The notes under the pieces are model-generated. The model did no database searches and had not been told where the DNA came from. It saw only the letters and a program-made list of their open reading frames with translations. From CAZHRC01 sp964533865 (GTDB taxonomy: Bacteria; Bacillota; Clostridia; Tissierellales; Peptoniphilaceae): a DNA stretch of 27,789 nucleotides. The position numbers were made by a program, and so were the translations under genes. The stretch is taken from the NCBI GenBank assembly GCA_964533865.1, contig CAZHRC010000022.1:1-27789 (forward strand). The letters run 5' to 3'. The number at the start of each line of letters is the position of its first letter. Position 1 is the first letter of the stretch. Positions 1 to 7,782 of this stretch are shown here, piece after piece.

Positions 1-44
1 TTACAGAGCGATCTGCGAGTCGCGCTCTTCGAGACAACTTGTTT

Positions 45-73
45 ATAATACCAAGTTTTAAAACACTTGTCAA
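45..73 (-). promoter_or_regulatory. Sigma-A type promoter reading off the left edge
   Basis: On the minus strand TTGACA (68-73) is followed after exactly 17 nt by TATTAT (45-50), a near-consensus housekeeping promoter. Transcription would start near position 38 and leave the window on the left. The roughly 38-nt leader that is visible holds a small inverted repeat (5-10 with 23-28). The promoter lies just past the terminator of the long pheS-to-TPR operon, so it should serve a separate transcription unit whose gene is not in the window. Confidence 0.8.
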
Positions 74-81
74 CACTATTT

Positions 82-116
82 TTAAAAAAAGACGAGTTAT
101 TTTTAAACTCGTCTTT
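82..116 (-). terminator. Rho-independent terminator of the pheS-to-TPR operon
   Basis: A perfect 11-bp stem (88-98 with 106-116, AAAGACGAGTT and its complement) with a 7-nt loop is followed on the minus strand by a run of seven U (84-90). It lies 22 nt after the stop of the TPR gene and ends the nine-gene operon. Read on the plus strand the hairpin is followed by a weaker, interrupted T-run, so it is mainly a minus-strand terminator. Confidence 0.9.
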
Positions 117-138
117 CTTTCCCTGTTTTATGCGATTT

Positions 139-1251
139 TTATTTATAAAACTCCAGTGTTTGCTCTATGCCTTCTATGATTTCATCCGATAGATCGTCAT
201 AAGATCTTAGTTCTTCGAAGTCGGCTATCATGGCTTTAAGGTTTCCCGATATGCCGTAAAGTTGAGCTCTGTTGTAGAGAAGAGCCACATCGCCAGGATG
301 CAAGGTCAATCCTCGCGTGGCGATGGCGATGGCACTTTGATCGTCTCCTGACATATGGTAAGCGTTCATCAGGTCGTTATGGACTTCTGAGGTTTCGTCG
401 CCATGCTCCAGGGCGTGTTCAAAAGCCTCAATCGCTAATTCTAGCTGATCGGTTTGAAGGTAGAGTGTTCCCAACCCTCGATAGGCTTCTCGTCTTTTGG
501 ATTCTCTCAACACTTCTTTGAAGCGGCGCTCTGCGGTTTTGTAATCCATTCGTTGAAGGGCATCGTATGCGATCTCGAGTTGAGCATCGAGATGGATGGT
601 GTTGATTCGTTCTCTTACTTCTTCTTGAGCGTTCGGGTCTTCGAGTCTATCCAGTGCCAGACGATAAAAACTAGTTGCTTTAATATAATGTTCTAAGTTG
701 GCGTTGATGTTTCCCAGTTCGTAGTAGGATAGAGGAAAGTCTGGATCCTTCCCTATAACCTTCTCCAATTGACTGACCGCCTCTTTTAAGAGCATCTCTC
801 CCTCATCGTCATTTTTCTCAAATGCCATTTGCCACAACAATCTGGCGTAATTGGCGATGGCGTAGGATGTGGGGTTTTCTAACAAGGTGTTGGCTCTAAA
901 AAAGAAGATTGCATTGTCACTTCCCTCTTTTAACGCTTTCAGCCCTTGGTCTAAACAATAGCCTTGAGGGTCTGATACCACCGCCTTCAGCAAGGCCAAA
1001 TAGGTTTCCATATAAAGGAAGTCTTTATCGATGGCAAGGTTCATCGCGATACCTCTGGCGATGTTTTGAAATTCCAATTGGTTTTCATTTGCGCCGGTTT
1101 TCATATCTTGGACGAACTCGTCGACGATCACTGGTAAACTCAACCCTTTTAAAGAGACTTCTCCTATGGCGAGGTCCGCAGTGTCTTTAACTTCGATGTA
1201 GGCGAGTTTATCCGTAAATTGTCTAAAATAGGCGTCTATGATTTGTGTCAT
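139..1251 (-). CDS. Tetratricopeptide-repeat protein
   Basis: This is a 370-residue soluble protein without signal peptide or membrane segment. From about residue 165 to the end it shows recurring helix-turn-helix units of the TPR type, with motifs such as YELGNINANLEHYIKATSFY, AYRGLGTLYLQTDQLELAIE and VALLYNRAQLYGISGNLKAM. TPR arrays are protein-interaction scaffolds; nothing in the sequence points to a specific partner. The N-terminal 160 residues are helical and acidic and I do not recognise them. The ATG start overlaps the upstream stop as ATGA, which suggests translational coupling; AAAGGGG lies upstream. It is the last gene of the long operon and is directly followed by a terminator. 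Function is unknown. Confidence 0.8.
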   Translation of the reverse strand: MTQIIDAYFRQFTDKLAYIEVKDTADLAIGEVSLKGLSLPVIVDEFVQDMKTGANENQLEFQNIARGIAMNLAIDKDFLYMETYLALLKAVVSDPQGYCLDQGLKALKEGSDNAIFFFRANTLLENPTSYAIANYARLLWQMAFEKNDDEGEMLLKEAVSQLEKVIGKDPDFPLSYYELGNINANLEHYIKATSFYRLALDRLEDPNAQEEVRERINTIHLDAQLEIAYDALQRMDYKTAERRFKEVLRESKRREAYRGLGTLYLQTDQLELAIEAFEHALEHGDETSEVHNDLMNAYHMSGDDQSAIAIATRGLTLHPGDVALLYNRAQLYGISGNLKAMIADFEELRSYDDLSDEIIEGIEQTLEFYK

Positions 1252-1958
1252 GATCGAAATCCCCTTTGAAATGCGCGTTTTCTCGGATTGGAATTGGCTA
1301 ACTGTTTAAAGAGATGGGCTGCAAACACAAAATACACTGCGCCAACCGCCGCGGTGGCAACGGTGGTAAGACCGTTTCCGATGAGGGCTAGAAATGGTAG
1401 ATTGACCAATACGCCGAAGTATATCGCCACAAAGACGAGGTTGATCGGTATCCAGTACAAAAAATTGTCTTTTATAAATTGCAAACTGTACAAGATTGCA
1501 TCCACACTCTCCCTACCTTCAAATATCATCGCATAAGGTAAGGGCGATAGGACAAGATACCATACCGCGATCACACCCAGTTGGATCGGCAAGAGCAGCA
1601 GCGGTGCTATCGTGTATGAATAGACAAGCCCGACCAGATACAAAATAAAGAAGACTCGAATCACTGCATTTAAATACTGGGTAAATTCACCAGTCAAGGT
1701 TTTTCTGTTTATTCGATTGTAAACGATCACACTGTAAAGCACGGATAAAAAATGTCCTATTAAAAGAACTTGCACAAAATACAGACCTAATCCGCTCAAC
1801 ATCCCCAATCTTAACCCGAGCAACAGGCCCGTTATCAGATTGTAACCCACGAGGTAAACCAAAATAATCCCTGCGAAGAGCAATAGGTTGACCCCTGTGC
1901 GTGCCGTCTGACTCAGCGCTTTTTTATTAACCTCTATATAATCTTCAATTTTATTCAT
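1248..1958 (-). CDS. Polytopic integral membrane protein, function unknown
   Basis: The 236-residue product has about six hydrophobic segments (roughly 25-50, 53-80, 98-118, 120-147, 165-192, 197-218) and a basic C-terminal tail (NPRKRAFQRGFRS). I see no signal peptide, catalytic motif or known transporter signature. The overall look, with long paired helices and a central S-x-x-F-I-x-x-N stretch, recalls the loose group of DUF975/YIP1-like or glycerophosphodiesterase-membrane-domain proteins, but I cannot assign a family. The start is supported by AAGGAG eight bases upstream. ATGA overlaps tie it to both neighbours, so it is translated with the radical SAM protein before it and the TPR protein after it. 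These three may work together, which is inference from the coupling only. Confidence 0.7.
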   Translation of the reverse strand: MNKIEDYIEVNKKALSQTARTGVNLLLFAGIILVYLVGYNLITGLLLGLRLGMLSGLGLYFVQVLLIGHFLSVLYSVIVYNRINRKTLTGEFTQYLNAVIRVFFILYLVGLVYSYTIAPLLLLPIQLGVIAVWYLVLSPLPYAMIFEGRESVDAILYSLQFIKDNFLYWIPINLVFVAIYFGVLVNLPFLALIGNGLTTVATAAVGAVYFVFAAHLFKQLANSNPRKRAFQRGFRS

Positions 1959-3694
1959 CCTAAACTCCTTACGATTGAAGTCACATCCGTATAACGCCTT
2001 CGCTCACGTCCTGGTTCATCTGCAAATAACACGTAGTGAATCCCTTCAGCGGAGTCTTTTCTCCTGTATCCGCTCTCAATGAAGCCAATTACGTCAAAGG
2101 AAAATCCTTCTAAGGTATACCGCTTCCTCAGCGACTTTAGCGTTTCGGTCTGACGATCTTCCTGTGTAGCAAACTTAGGCACTTCCATTACGCTTTTGAA
2201 ATAGTACGCCAGGTTGTCGTTGCCGATGCGTTTCATCTCCAACTGACCTGAATACACTGATTGGGTCGACAGATAATCGAACTTCAACAATTCGTTTGCT
2301 TCTTCCGTCTTTCCTAAAAATCCCCATAAAAAATTGTAAAGTCCTTGGCGACTGTGTTTCTTTTTAAGTCCGCCACTGCTCACCCAAGCTTTGGCGAGGG
2401 TATCAAAAAAAGTGTACGCACTAGAATAGCCGGTCATCCCATAAGCCAAGGTGTGCTTGAAATAGCCTTCATTATAGAATTTTTCAACCACATCTTCCAA
2501 CCCTTTCAGAGCCTTGATCCCTTCGTAGCTCAACCATTTAGTGCGAAGGATCTCGTATGGCGCATATGGACTCGCCACTAAGCCGTATTCATCCGCTCTT
2601 TGTCTGAGTTCCGTCCCCTTTAGCAATTTTAAAAACCCAAGCTGAAGCTTGTCTGGAGCGATGCTGTACAAGTCGTTAAAAGACCGCTCAAAGGCTTGAT
2701 GATCCTCGTAGGGCAACCCGATAATCAGGTCCAGGTGCTGGTGGACATTGCCCTGTGAAGTTAAGCGATTGACGTTTTGAGCGATGCGCTCAAAATCGTC
2801 TGCTCGGTTGATGGCGCGAAGAGTTTCGGGGTTTGTGGACTGGACGCCGATTTCCAATTGAAAGAGCCCCGGGGGAGCTTTTTTTAAGGCGTCTAAAAAC
2901 AAAGGTGATACTGTAGCGGCGTTGATTTCGAAATGGAAACGGGTCTTGCCTCGATCTTTGGCGATCAAGTATTCGATGATTGCTATGGCATGGGATTCTT
3001 TGGCGTTAAAGGTCCGGTCGATAAATTTGACCAAAGGCACGTCATGTGCGACCAAAAAATCCAATTCACTTTTAATTTTGTCCATGGGAAAGAAGCGAAC
3101 CCCACGACTATTGTGAGAAAGGCAGTACGCACAACGATAGGGACAACCACGGGAGCTCTCGTAATATGCGATCTTCTCCCCAGCGATGAGCTCATAACGC
3201 GTGTACAACGGGGGCAGGACGCTTAAATCAGAAATGTACGCCACCCCATCCCCTCCAATGAGCTGACCTTCCTTCCGATAGAGAAGTCCCTCTATCTCAT
3301 CAAAGGAGAGAGCGTCATCCTTTAACGCCAACAACCATTGGGGAAAAGTGAGATCGCCTTCTCCGCGCAGGAGAAAATCCACCTCGACCATTTCCTCCAT
3401 AAAATCTCGGCTTTCATAGCTAACCTCTGGTCCTCCGACGGCGATGAGCACCTCAGGGTGGATCAATTTTAACAAACGAATGGTTTTTTTCGTCTCCTCC
3501 ACATTCCAAATATACACCGAAAAGCACACGACATCGTAAGGCTTTTCGGTGATTTGATCCAAGATTTGATCTTGGGAGTGGTTGATTGTCAGATCCAAAC
3601 GATCCACTGGAAAAGGCGCAACGTTTTGAAGGTACTTGATCCCAAGGGAGGTGTGGATGTACTTTGAATTAAGCGATGTGACGAGCACCTTCAT
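1955..3694 (-). CDS. B12-binding-domain radical SAM protein (DUF4080 type)
   Basis: This 579-residue protein has an N-terminal cobalamin-binding-like Rossmann domain (about 1-135, starting MKVLVTSLNSKYIHTS and with a GGPE turn near 87-90). A radical SAM core follows, whose 4Fe-4S motif C-x3-C-x2-C is Cys184, Cys188 and Cys191 (GCPYRCAYC), with an EINAATVSP-type strand further on. The C-terminal region of about 200 residues resembles DUF4080. I see no DxHxxG motif, so if B12 binds it is probably without a histidine ligand. The substrate is unknown. The reading frame stays open for 28 codons into argS, but the ATG at 3692-3694 has GTGAGG just upstream, overlapping the argS stop 11 nt away, and matches the conserved N-terminus of the family. 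Confidence 0.88.
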   Translation of the reverse strand: MKVLVTSLNSKYIHTSLGIKYLQNVAPFPVDRLDLTINHSQDQILDQITEKPYDVVCFSVYIWNVEETKKTIRLLKLIHPEVLIAVGGPEVSYESRDFMEEMVEVDFLLRGEGDLTFPQWLLALKDDALSFDEIEGLLYRKEGQLIGGDGVAYISDLSVLPPLYTRYELIAGEKIAYYESSRGCPYRCAYCLSHNSRGVRFFPMDKIKSELDFLVAHDVPLVKFIDRTFNAKESHAIAIIEYLIAKDRGKTRFHFEINAATVSPLFLDALKKAPPGLFQLEIGVQSTNPETLRAINRADDFERIAQNVNRLTSQGNVHQHLDLIIGLPYEDHQAFERSFNDLYSIAPDKLQLGFLKLLKGTELRQRADEYGLVASPYAPYEILRTKWLSYEGIKALKGLEDVVEKFYNEGYFKHTLAYGMTGYSSAYTFFDTLAKAWVSSGGLKKKHSRQGLYNFLWGFLGKTEEANELLKFDYLSTQSVYSGQLEMKRIGNDNLAYYFKSVMEVPKFATQEDRQTETLKSLRKRYTLEGFSFDVIGFIESGYRRKDSAEGIHYVLFADEPGRERRRYTDVTSIVRSLG

Positions 3695-3705
3695 AGCTGA
3701 CCTCA

Positions 3706-5403
3706 CTACATTTGATCCGGTGCATCGATCCCTAACAGATACAACCCGCTGCGAATCACCGTCCGCGCACAGTCGCAAAGCAAGAGACGCGCACGGCGCA
3801 AATCGTCTTCTGAGTTGAATATCGGCGACGTGTTGTAAAATTTGTTAAAAGCCTTAGCCACTTCGGTGATGTGTCTGGTGATCATTGACGGTTCCAACTT
3901 GTCCAATGCGTTACGCAACACGTCAGGATAGGTGTAGAGCGCCTTGACGAGGGCCTTTTCGTCATCGGATTTCAGCAAGCTGTAATCGACCGACGCGAAG
4001 TCGAGGGATGTGGCCTTATTCAAAATACTATTGGCTCTCGCGTAGGTGTACTGGACGTAAGGACCGGTTTCACCATCAAAATTCAAAACTTCATCCCAAT
4101 CAAAGGTATAGTCTTTGATGCGATTGTTGTAGAGCTCTTGGTACTTTACGGCGCCGATGCCCACTTGGACGGCGATTTTTTCTTTGTCTTCAAGTGCCAT
4201 GCGCCTCGAGTCCATTATCTCTGTGGTCTTGGCGATGGCTTTGTTAAGCACATCTTCTAAAAAGACCACTTTGCCTTCTCGTGTGGACATGGAGCCATCG
4301 GACAAGCTGACCATTCCAAAGGAAACGTGGACGCAATCTTCATACCACTCATAACCCATGAGTTTAAGTACGGCTTTGAGCTGCTTGAAGTGAAGGTTTT
4401 GTTGAGTGGCCACGACGTAAATATTCTGCTCAAAGTCATAAGCGCGTTTTCGTTCGATGGCGGTGGCGATGTCACGGGTCATGTAAGTACTGGAGCCGTC
4501 GCTTTTGACGACGAGGGCTGGCGGCAAGTCGAAAGCGTCGAGGTTGACGATCATCGCCCCTTCAGAAGCTTCAAGAAGCCCTTTTTGTTCCAATTCTTCC
4601 AATACATTAGGAATGAACGCCGAGTTGTACGATTCGCCGTTGTAGTTGTCAAAAGAGACGTTTAATAAATCGTAAACGCGTTTGAACTCTTGTAAGCTCA
4701 GCTCCTTAAACCAACTCCATAGCTTTACCGCCTCTGGGTTTTCTTTTTCCAATTGGTTAAACCAATAGCGGGCTTCATCCATTAGGCTTTCATCTTCTTT
4801 TGCTGCTTTATTGTAACGCACATACAGATTTAACAATTCGTTAATCGGATCTTCATGGATTTTTGCTTCATTGCCCCATTTGCGATAAGCGGCGATCATG
4901 ATCCCAAATTGGGTGCCGTAGTCGCCAATGTAGTTGATGGCGACGGTATCGTAGTCAAAAAAACGGTAAAGCCTTTTTATCGCATCTCCTTGTACCGTAG
5001 ATCGGATGTGCCCGATATGAAAGGGCTTGGCGATGTTGGTTGACGAGTACTCTACAACGACTTTTTTTCCTGATCCTAGGGCTTCGCTGCCATAGCCTTC
5101 GCCTTTTCTCTGTATTTCTTCCAATACCGCAGCATTTAGAGCTGTGGTATCCACAAAAAAGTTGAGGTAAGGCCCTTGGGTGACTACCGTTTCAACAAAG
5201 TCGGAATGGAAAGCTTCTTTTAATGCCTCTGCAATCTTTTGCGGCGCCTGGCGCATGGTTTTTGCCAATTGAAAACAAGGAAATGCGTAATCCCCCATTT
5301 TCGTATCCGGTGGCACTTCGAGAGCGGCGTAGATTTGTTCTTGTGTCAATCCCACCTCTTGTTTTGCCAACACCTGTGCAATCTGGTCTTTTATATCGAT
5401 CAA
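3706..5403 (-). CDS. argS: Arginine--tRNA ligase
   Basis: Class Ia synthetase charging tRNA-Arg with arginine in the cytoplasm. Features in order: an N-terminal tRNA-recognition domain, the HIGH motif (FHIGHIRST, about residues 128-136), a degenerate KMSK loop (SMSTREGK, common in ArgRS) and a C-terminal helical anticodon-binding domain ending SGLYLLGIDAPDQM. Start choice: a GTG at 5410-5412 would give three more residues but has no spaced ribosome binding site. GAGGTG, which includes that GTG, sits six bases before a TTG at 5401-5403, so TTG is preferred and the protein is 565 residues. The upstream gene mutS2 ends at 5418, so the two are close-coupled in the long operon. Identity is certain; the exact start is not. 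Confidence 0.95.
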   Translation of the reverse strand: MIDIKDQIAQVLAKQEVGLTQEQIYAALEVPPDTKMGDYAFPCFQLAKTMRQAPQKIAEALKEAFHSDFVETVVTQGPYLNFFVDTTALNAAVLEEIQRKGEGYGSEALGSGKKVVVEYSSTNIAKPFHIGHIRSTVQGDAIKRLYRFFDYDTVAINYIGDYGTQFGIMIAAYRKWGNEAKIHEDPINELLNLYVRYNKAAKEDESLMDEARYWFNQLEKENPEAVKLWSWFKELSLQEFKRVYDLLNVSFDNYNGESYNSAFIPNVLEELEQKGLLEASEGAMIVNLDAFDLPPALVVKSDGSSTYMTRDIATAIERKRAYDFEQNIYVVATQQNLHFKQLKAVLKLMGYEWYEDCVHVSFGMVSLSDGSMSTREGKVVFLEDVLNKAIAKTTEIMDSRRMALEDKEKIAVQVGIGAVKYQELYNNRIKDYTFDWDEVLNFDGETGPYVQYTYARANSILNKATSLDFASVDYSLLKSDDEKALVKALYTYPDVLRNALDKLEPSMITRHITEVAKAFNKFYNTSPIFNSEDDLRRARLLLCDCARTVIRSGLYLLGIDAPDQM

Positions 5404-5417
5404 GCTATTCACCTCTA

Positions 5418-7781
5418 TTATTTTAGTTTTGCGACGGTGACACCGTTACCTCCTTCGCTAATGGATCCAAAGCGAATGGATTTAATGGCGCGGTGACGTT
5501 TTAAATACTGGGTTATTCCCTCGCGAAGGGCACCTGTCCCCTTGCCGTGGATGACGAAGATTTCCTCTAGGCCGACGAGGATGGCATCGTCGATAAATTT
5601 CTCCAACTCAAAGATGCCTTCTTCAATGTTTTTACCACGAAGGTCCACTTCTCGTTCGATATCCCCTGCCGCTTTATCGGCTATAATCTTTTTAATGTTC
5701 TTTTGAGAGGTTTCTTCTTCAACGGATGCGGTTTTCTTGACGTTTTTCACATTCGCCGATATTTTTAAGATACCCAATTGAATTTGAAGATCCCCATTTT
5801 TGTCGGGAAGGGTGAGTACCTGGCCCACCTGGCCCATCGCCAACACTTCGACGTTGTCCCCTAGGCGTATCTCGTCTGGAGCGGTGTCCGCCTCTTTGTT
5901 GAGAAAGCTATATTCCCCTCCGACTTTATCCCATTGCTTTTTCATCCGATTCGAGATTTTCATGAGTTCTCGATCTCGATCGCTTTGCCCCAAACCTTGA
6001 ACTTGTTTAATGTCTTTAATCAACGCTTCTGAACTCGTACGGGCTTCTTTTAGAATCTCGCGAGCTTCTTCCTTCGCTTTATCTAGTATCCGATCTTTTG
6101 CCCGTTCGGTTTTTTCAAGTTCCATGTTCAAGTTGCGCTTTAACCCCTCGATTTCCATTTTGTACCGCTCGATTTCGATTTTATTCGCTTCCATTTGCAA
6201 ACGATCGGATTCGAGTTTTTGGAGCACATCTTCAAAATCTTGGTTTTCTTTAGAAATCGTCTCGTTCGCTCGATCAATTATCCCTTTGGACAGACCCAGT
6301 CGGGAGGAGATTTCAAAAGCGTTGGATTTTCCCGGCGCTCCAATCATCAAACGATAAGTCGGTGAAAGGGTATCTACGTCAAATTCCACTGCGGCATTTT
6401 GGACCCCGGCAGTCGATAGGGCGTAGAGTTTCAATTGAGAGTAATGTGTGGTGGCGAGAGTGCGAATCCCTCGCTCTAAAAACACGTTGAGTATGGCCAT
6501 CGCCAGCGCCGCACCTTCTGTGGGATCGGTGCCCGCCCCGAGCTCGTCGAAAAGAACGAGGGCGTTCTCTGTGACGGAACTGAGGATCCGGACAATATTG
6601 GTCATACTCGACGAAAACGTACTTAAAGACTGTTCAATACTCTGCCTATCGCCAATGTCGGTGAACACATCGTTGAACACCGCCACCACCGAGTTTTCTT
6701 CACAAGGAATATGAAGCCCGGACTGAGCCATCACCGTCATAAGGCCGACGGTTTTCAAACTGACGGTTTTCCCTCCGGTGTTTGGTCCAGTGATAACAAG
6801 GGTGTTGAACGTTTCACCCAACACCACATCGATGGGGACCACTTTTCCCACGAGAAGCGGATGCCTAGCGCTTTTTAAGCCAATGATTCCCTTGTCGTTT
6901 AGGACGGGTTTTGTCCCAGACTGCTCTGCCGCAAGTTTCGCCTTGGCAAAGACAAAGTCTACCTCGGTGAGCAGGGATTGATTATGTTTAATCATCTCAG
7001 CGTTTGCGGCGATCAGTTGAGATAAGTTCAATAGGATACGATGAATCTCCTCCTGTTCTTGGCCTTCCAACACCCTTAGGTCGTTATTGAGCTCCACCAC
7101 CGCCATCGGCTCGATGTAAACCGTCTGGCCGCTGGAGGACTGATCGTGGACGACACCAGAGAAGGAGCGTTTGTTCTCCGCCTTTACCGGCACCACATAT
7201 CGGCCTTCTCGTATAGTGATAATATTGTCTTGGAGACGTTGCCTCGTCGCATCGGTTTGGATAATACTGTTTAACTTTTGCCGAATCGCGTCGGTTTTGT
7301 TTTTCATTGACCGACGAATGTTGTACAGCGCCCGACTGGCGTTATCATCGATTTCAGTTTCGCTGATTATCGCCCCTTCGATTTCTCGTTCAATCCCAGG
7401 GTAGGACTCCAGTTCGCCAATCATTTGCCGAATTCGATTCTCTTCGTCTTCTTCATCCACCAGCAAGAAATCTTTGAGATGTCTCGCCACCCTCAAGCTG
7501 TCGCAAACCCGAAGTAGCCCTCCCGGTGACAGAGCACCTCCAATAGCCACTCGCGATAGCTCTTGGGAGAGGTCGTTGATACCAAAAAGCGGCGGTCTGC
7601 CTTGTCGATTTAAAATCTTCAACGCATCTGCCGTATCTCTTTGCCAACCTTCGATAGTGGCGATATCCGATACCGGTGTGAGCTCGGCGATCTTTTCTCG
7701 GGCAATTGAGGATTCCGCCAAAGATCCGAGCTTTGCAATAATGCTTTTATATTCTAACGTGTCTAAACTTTGAACATCCAT
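5418..7781 (-). CDS. mutS2: MutS2 family ATPase/endonuclease
   Basis: This 787-residue MutS2 shows the core and clamp helices, a Walker A motif GPNTGGKT (about 332-339), Walker B FDELGAGTDP (about 411-420), a long charged coiled coil (about 510-620), a KOW-like segment and a C-terminal Smr nuclease domain starting at VDLRGKN with the HGKGTGALREG core. In Bacillus subtilis MutS2 acts on collided ribosomes and the family has also been linked to suppressing recombination; it is not a mismatch-repair MutS. A TTG three codons upstream (7788-7790) is possible, but AAAGAGG abuts it, while the same site is nine bases from the ATG at 7779-7781, which I use. It begins one base after the stop of the U32 gene. 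Confidence 0.96.
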   Translation of the reverse strand: MDVQSLDTLEYKSIIAKLGSLAESSIAREKIAELTPVSDIATIEGWQRDTADALKILNRQGRPPLFGINDLSQELSRVAIGGALSPGGLLRVCDSLRVARHLKDFLLVDEEDEENRIRQMIGELESYPGIEREIEGAIISETEIDDNASRALYNIRRSMKNKTDAIRQKLNSIIQTDATRQRLQDNIITIREGRYVVPVKAENKRSFSGVVHDQSSSGQTVYIEPMAVVELNNDLRVLEGQEQEEIHRILLNLSQLIAANAEMIKHNQSLLTEVDFVFAKAKLAAEQSGTKPVLNDKGIIGLKSARHPLLVGKVVPIDVVLGETFNTLVITGPNTGGKTVSLKTVGLMTVMAQSGLHIPCEENSVVAVFNDVFTDIGDRQSIEQSLSTFSSSMTNIVRILSSVTENALVLFDELGAGTDPTEGAALAMAILNVFLERGIRTLATTHYSQLKLYALSTAGVQNAAVEFDVDTLSPTYRLMIGAPGKSNAFEISSRLGLSKGIIDRANETISKENQDFEDVLQKLESDRLQMEANKIEIERYKMEIEGLKRNLNMELEKTERAKDRILDKAKEEAREILKEARTSSEALIKDIKQVQGLGQSDRDRELMKISNRMKKQWDKVGGEYSFLNKEADTAPDEIRLGDNVEVLAMGQVGQVLTLPDKNGDLQIQLGILKISANVKNVKKTASVEEETSQKNIKKIIADKAAGDIEREVDLRGKNIEEGIFELEKFIDDAILVGLEEIFVIHGKGTGALREGITQYLKRHRAIKSIRFGSISEGGNGVTVAKLK

Positions 7782-7782
7782 G

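Noticed and set aside
1..45. End of a minus-strand gene with stop TAA at 1-3
   Set aside because: An in-frame stop occurs at 43-45, leaving only 13 codons downstream of a promoter; it is better read as untranslated leader.
3695..3778. Upstream start for the radical SAM gene, overlapping argS
   Set aside because: The extra 28 residues are not family-like, and the inner ATG has its own ribosome binding site overlapping the argS stop.
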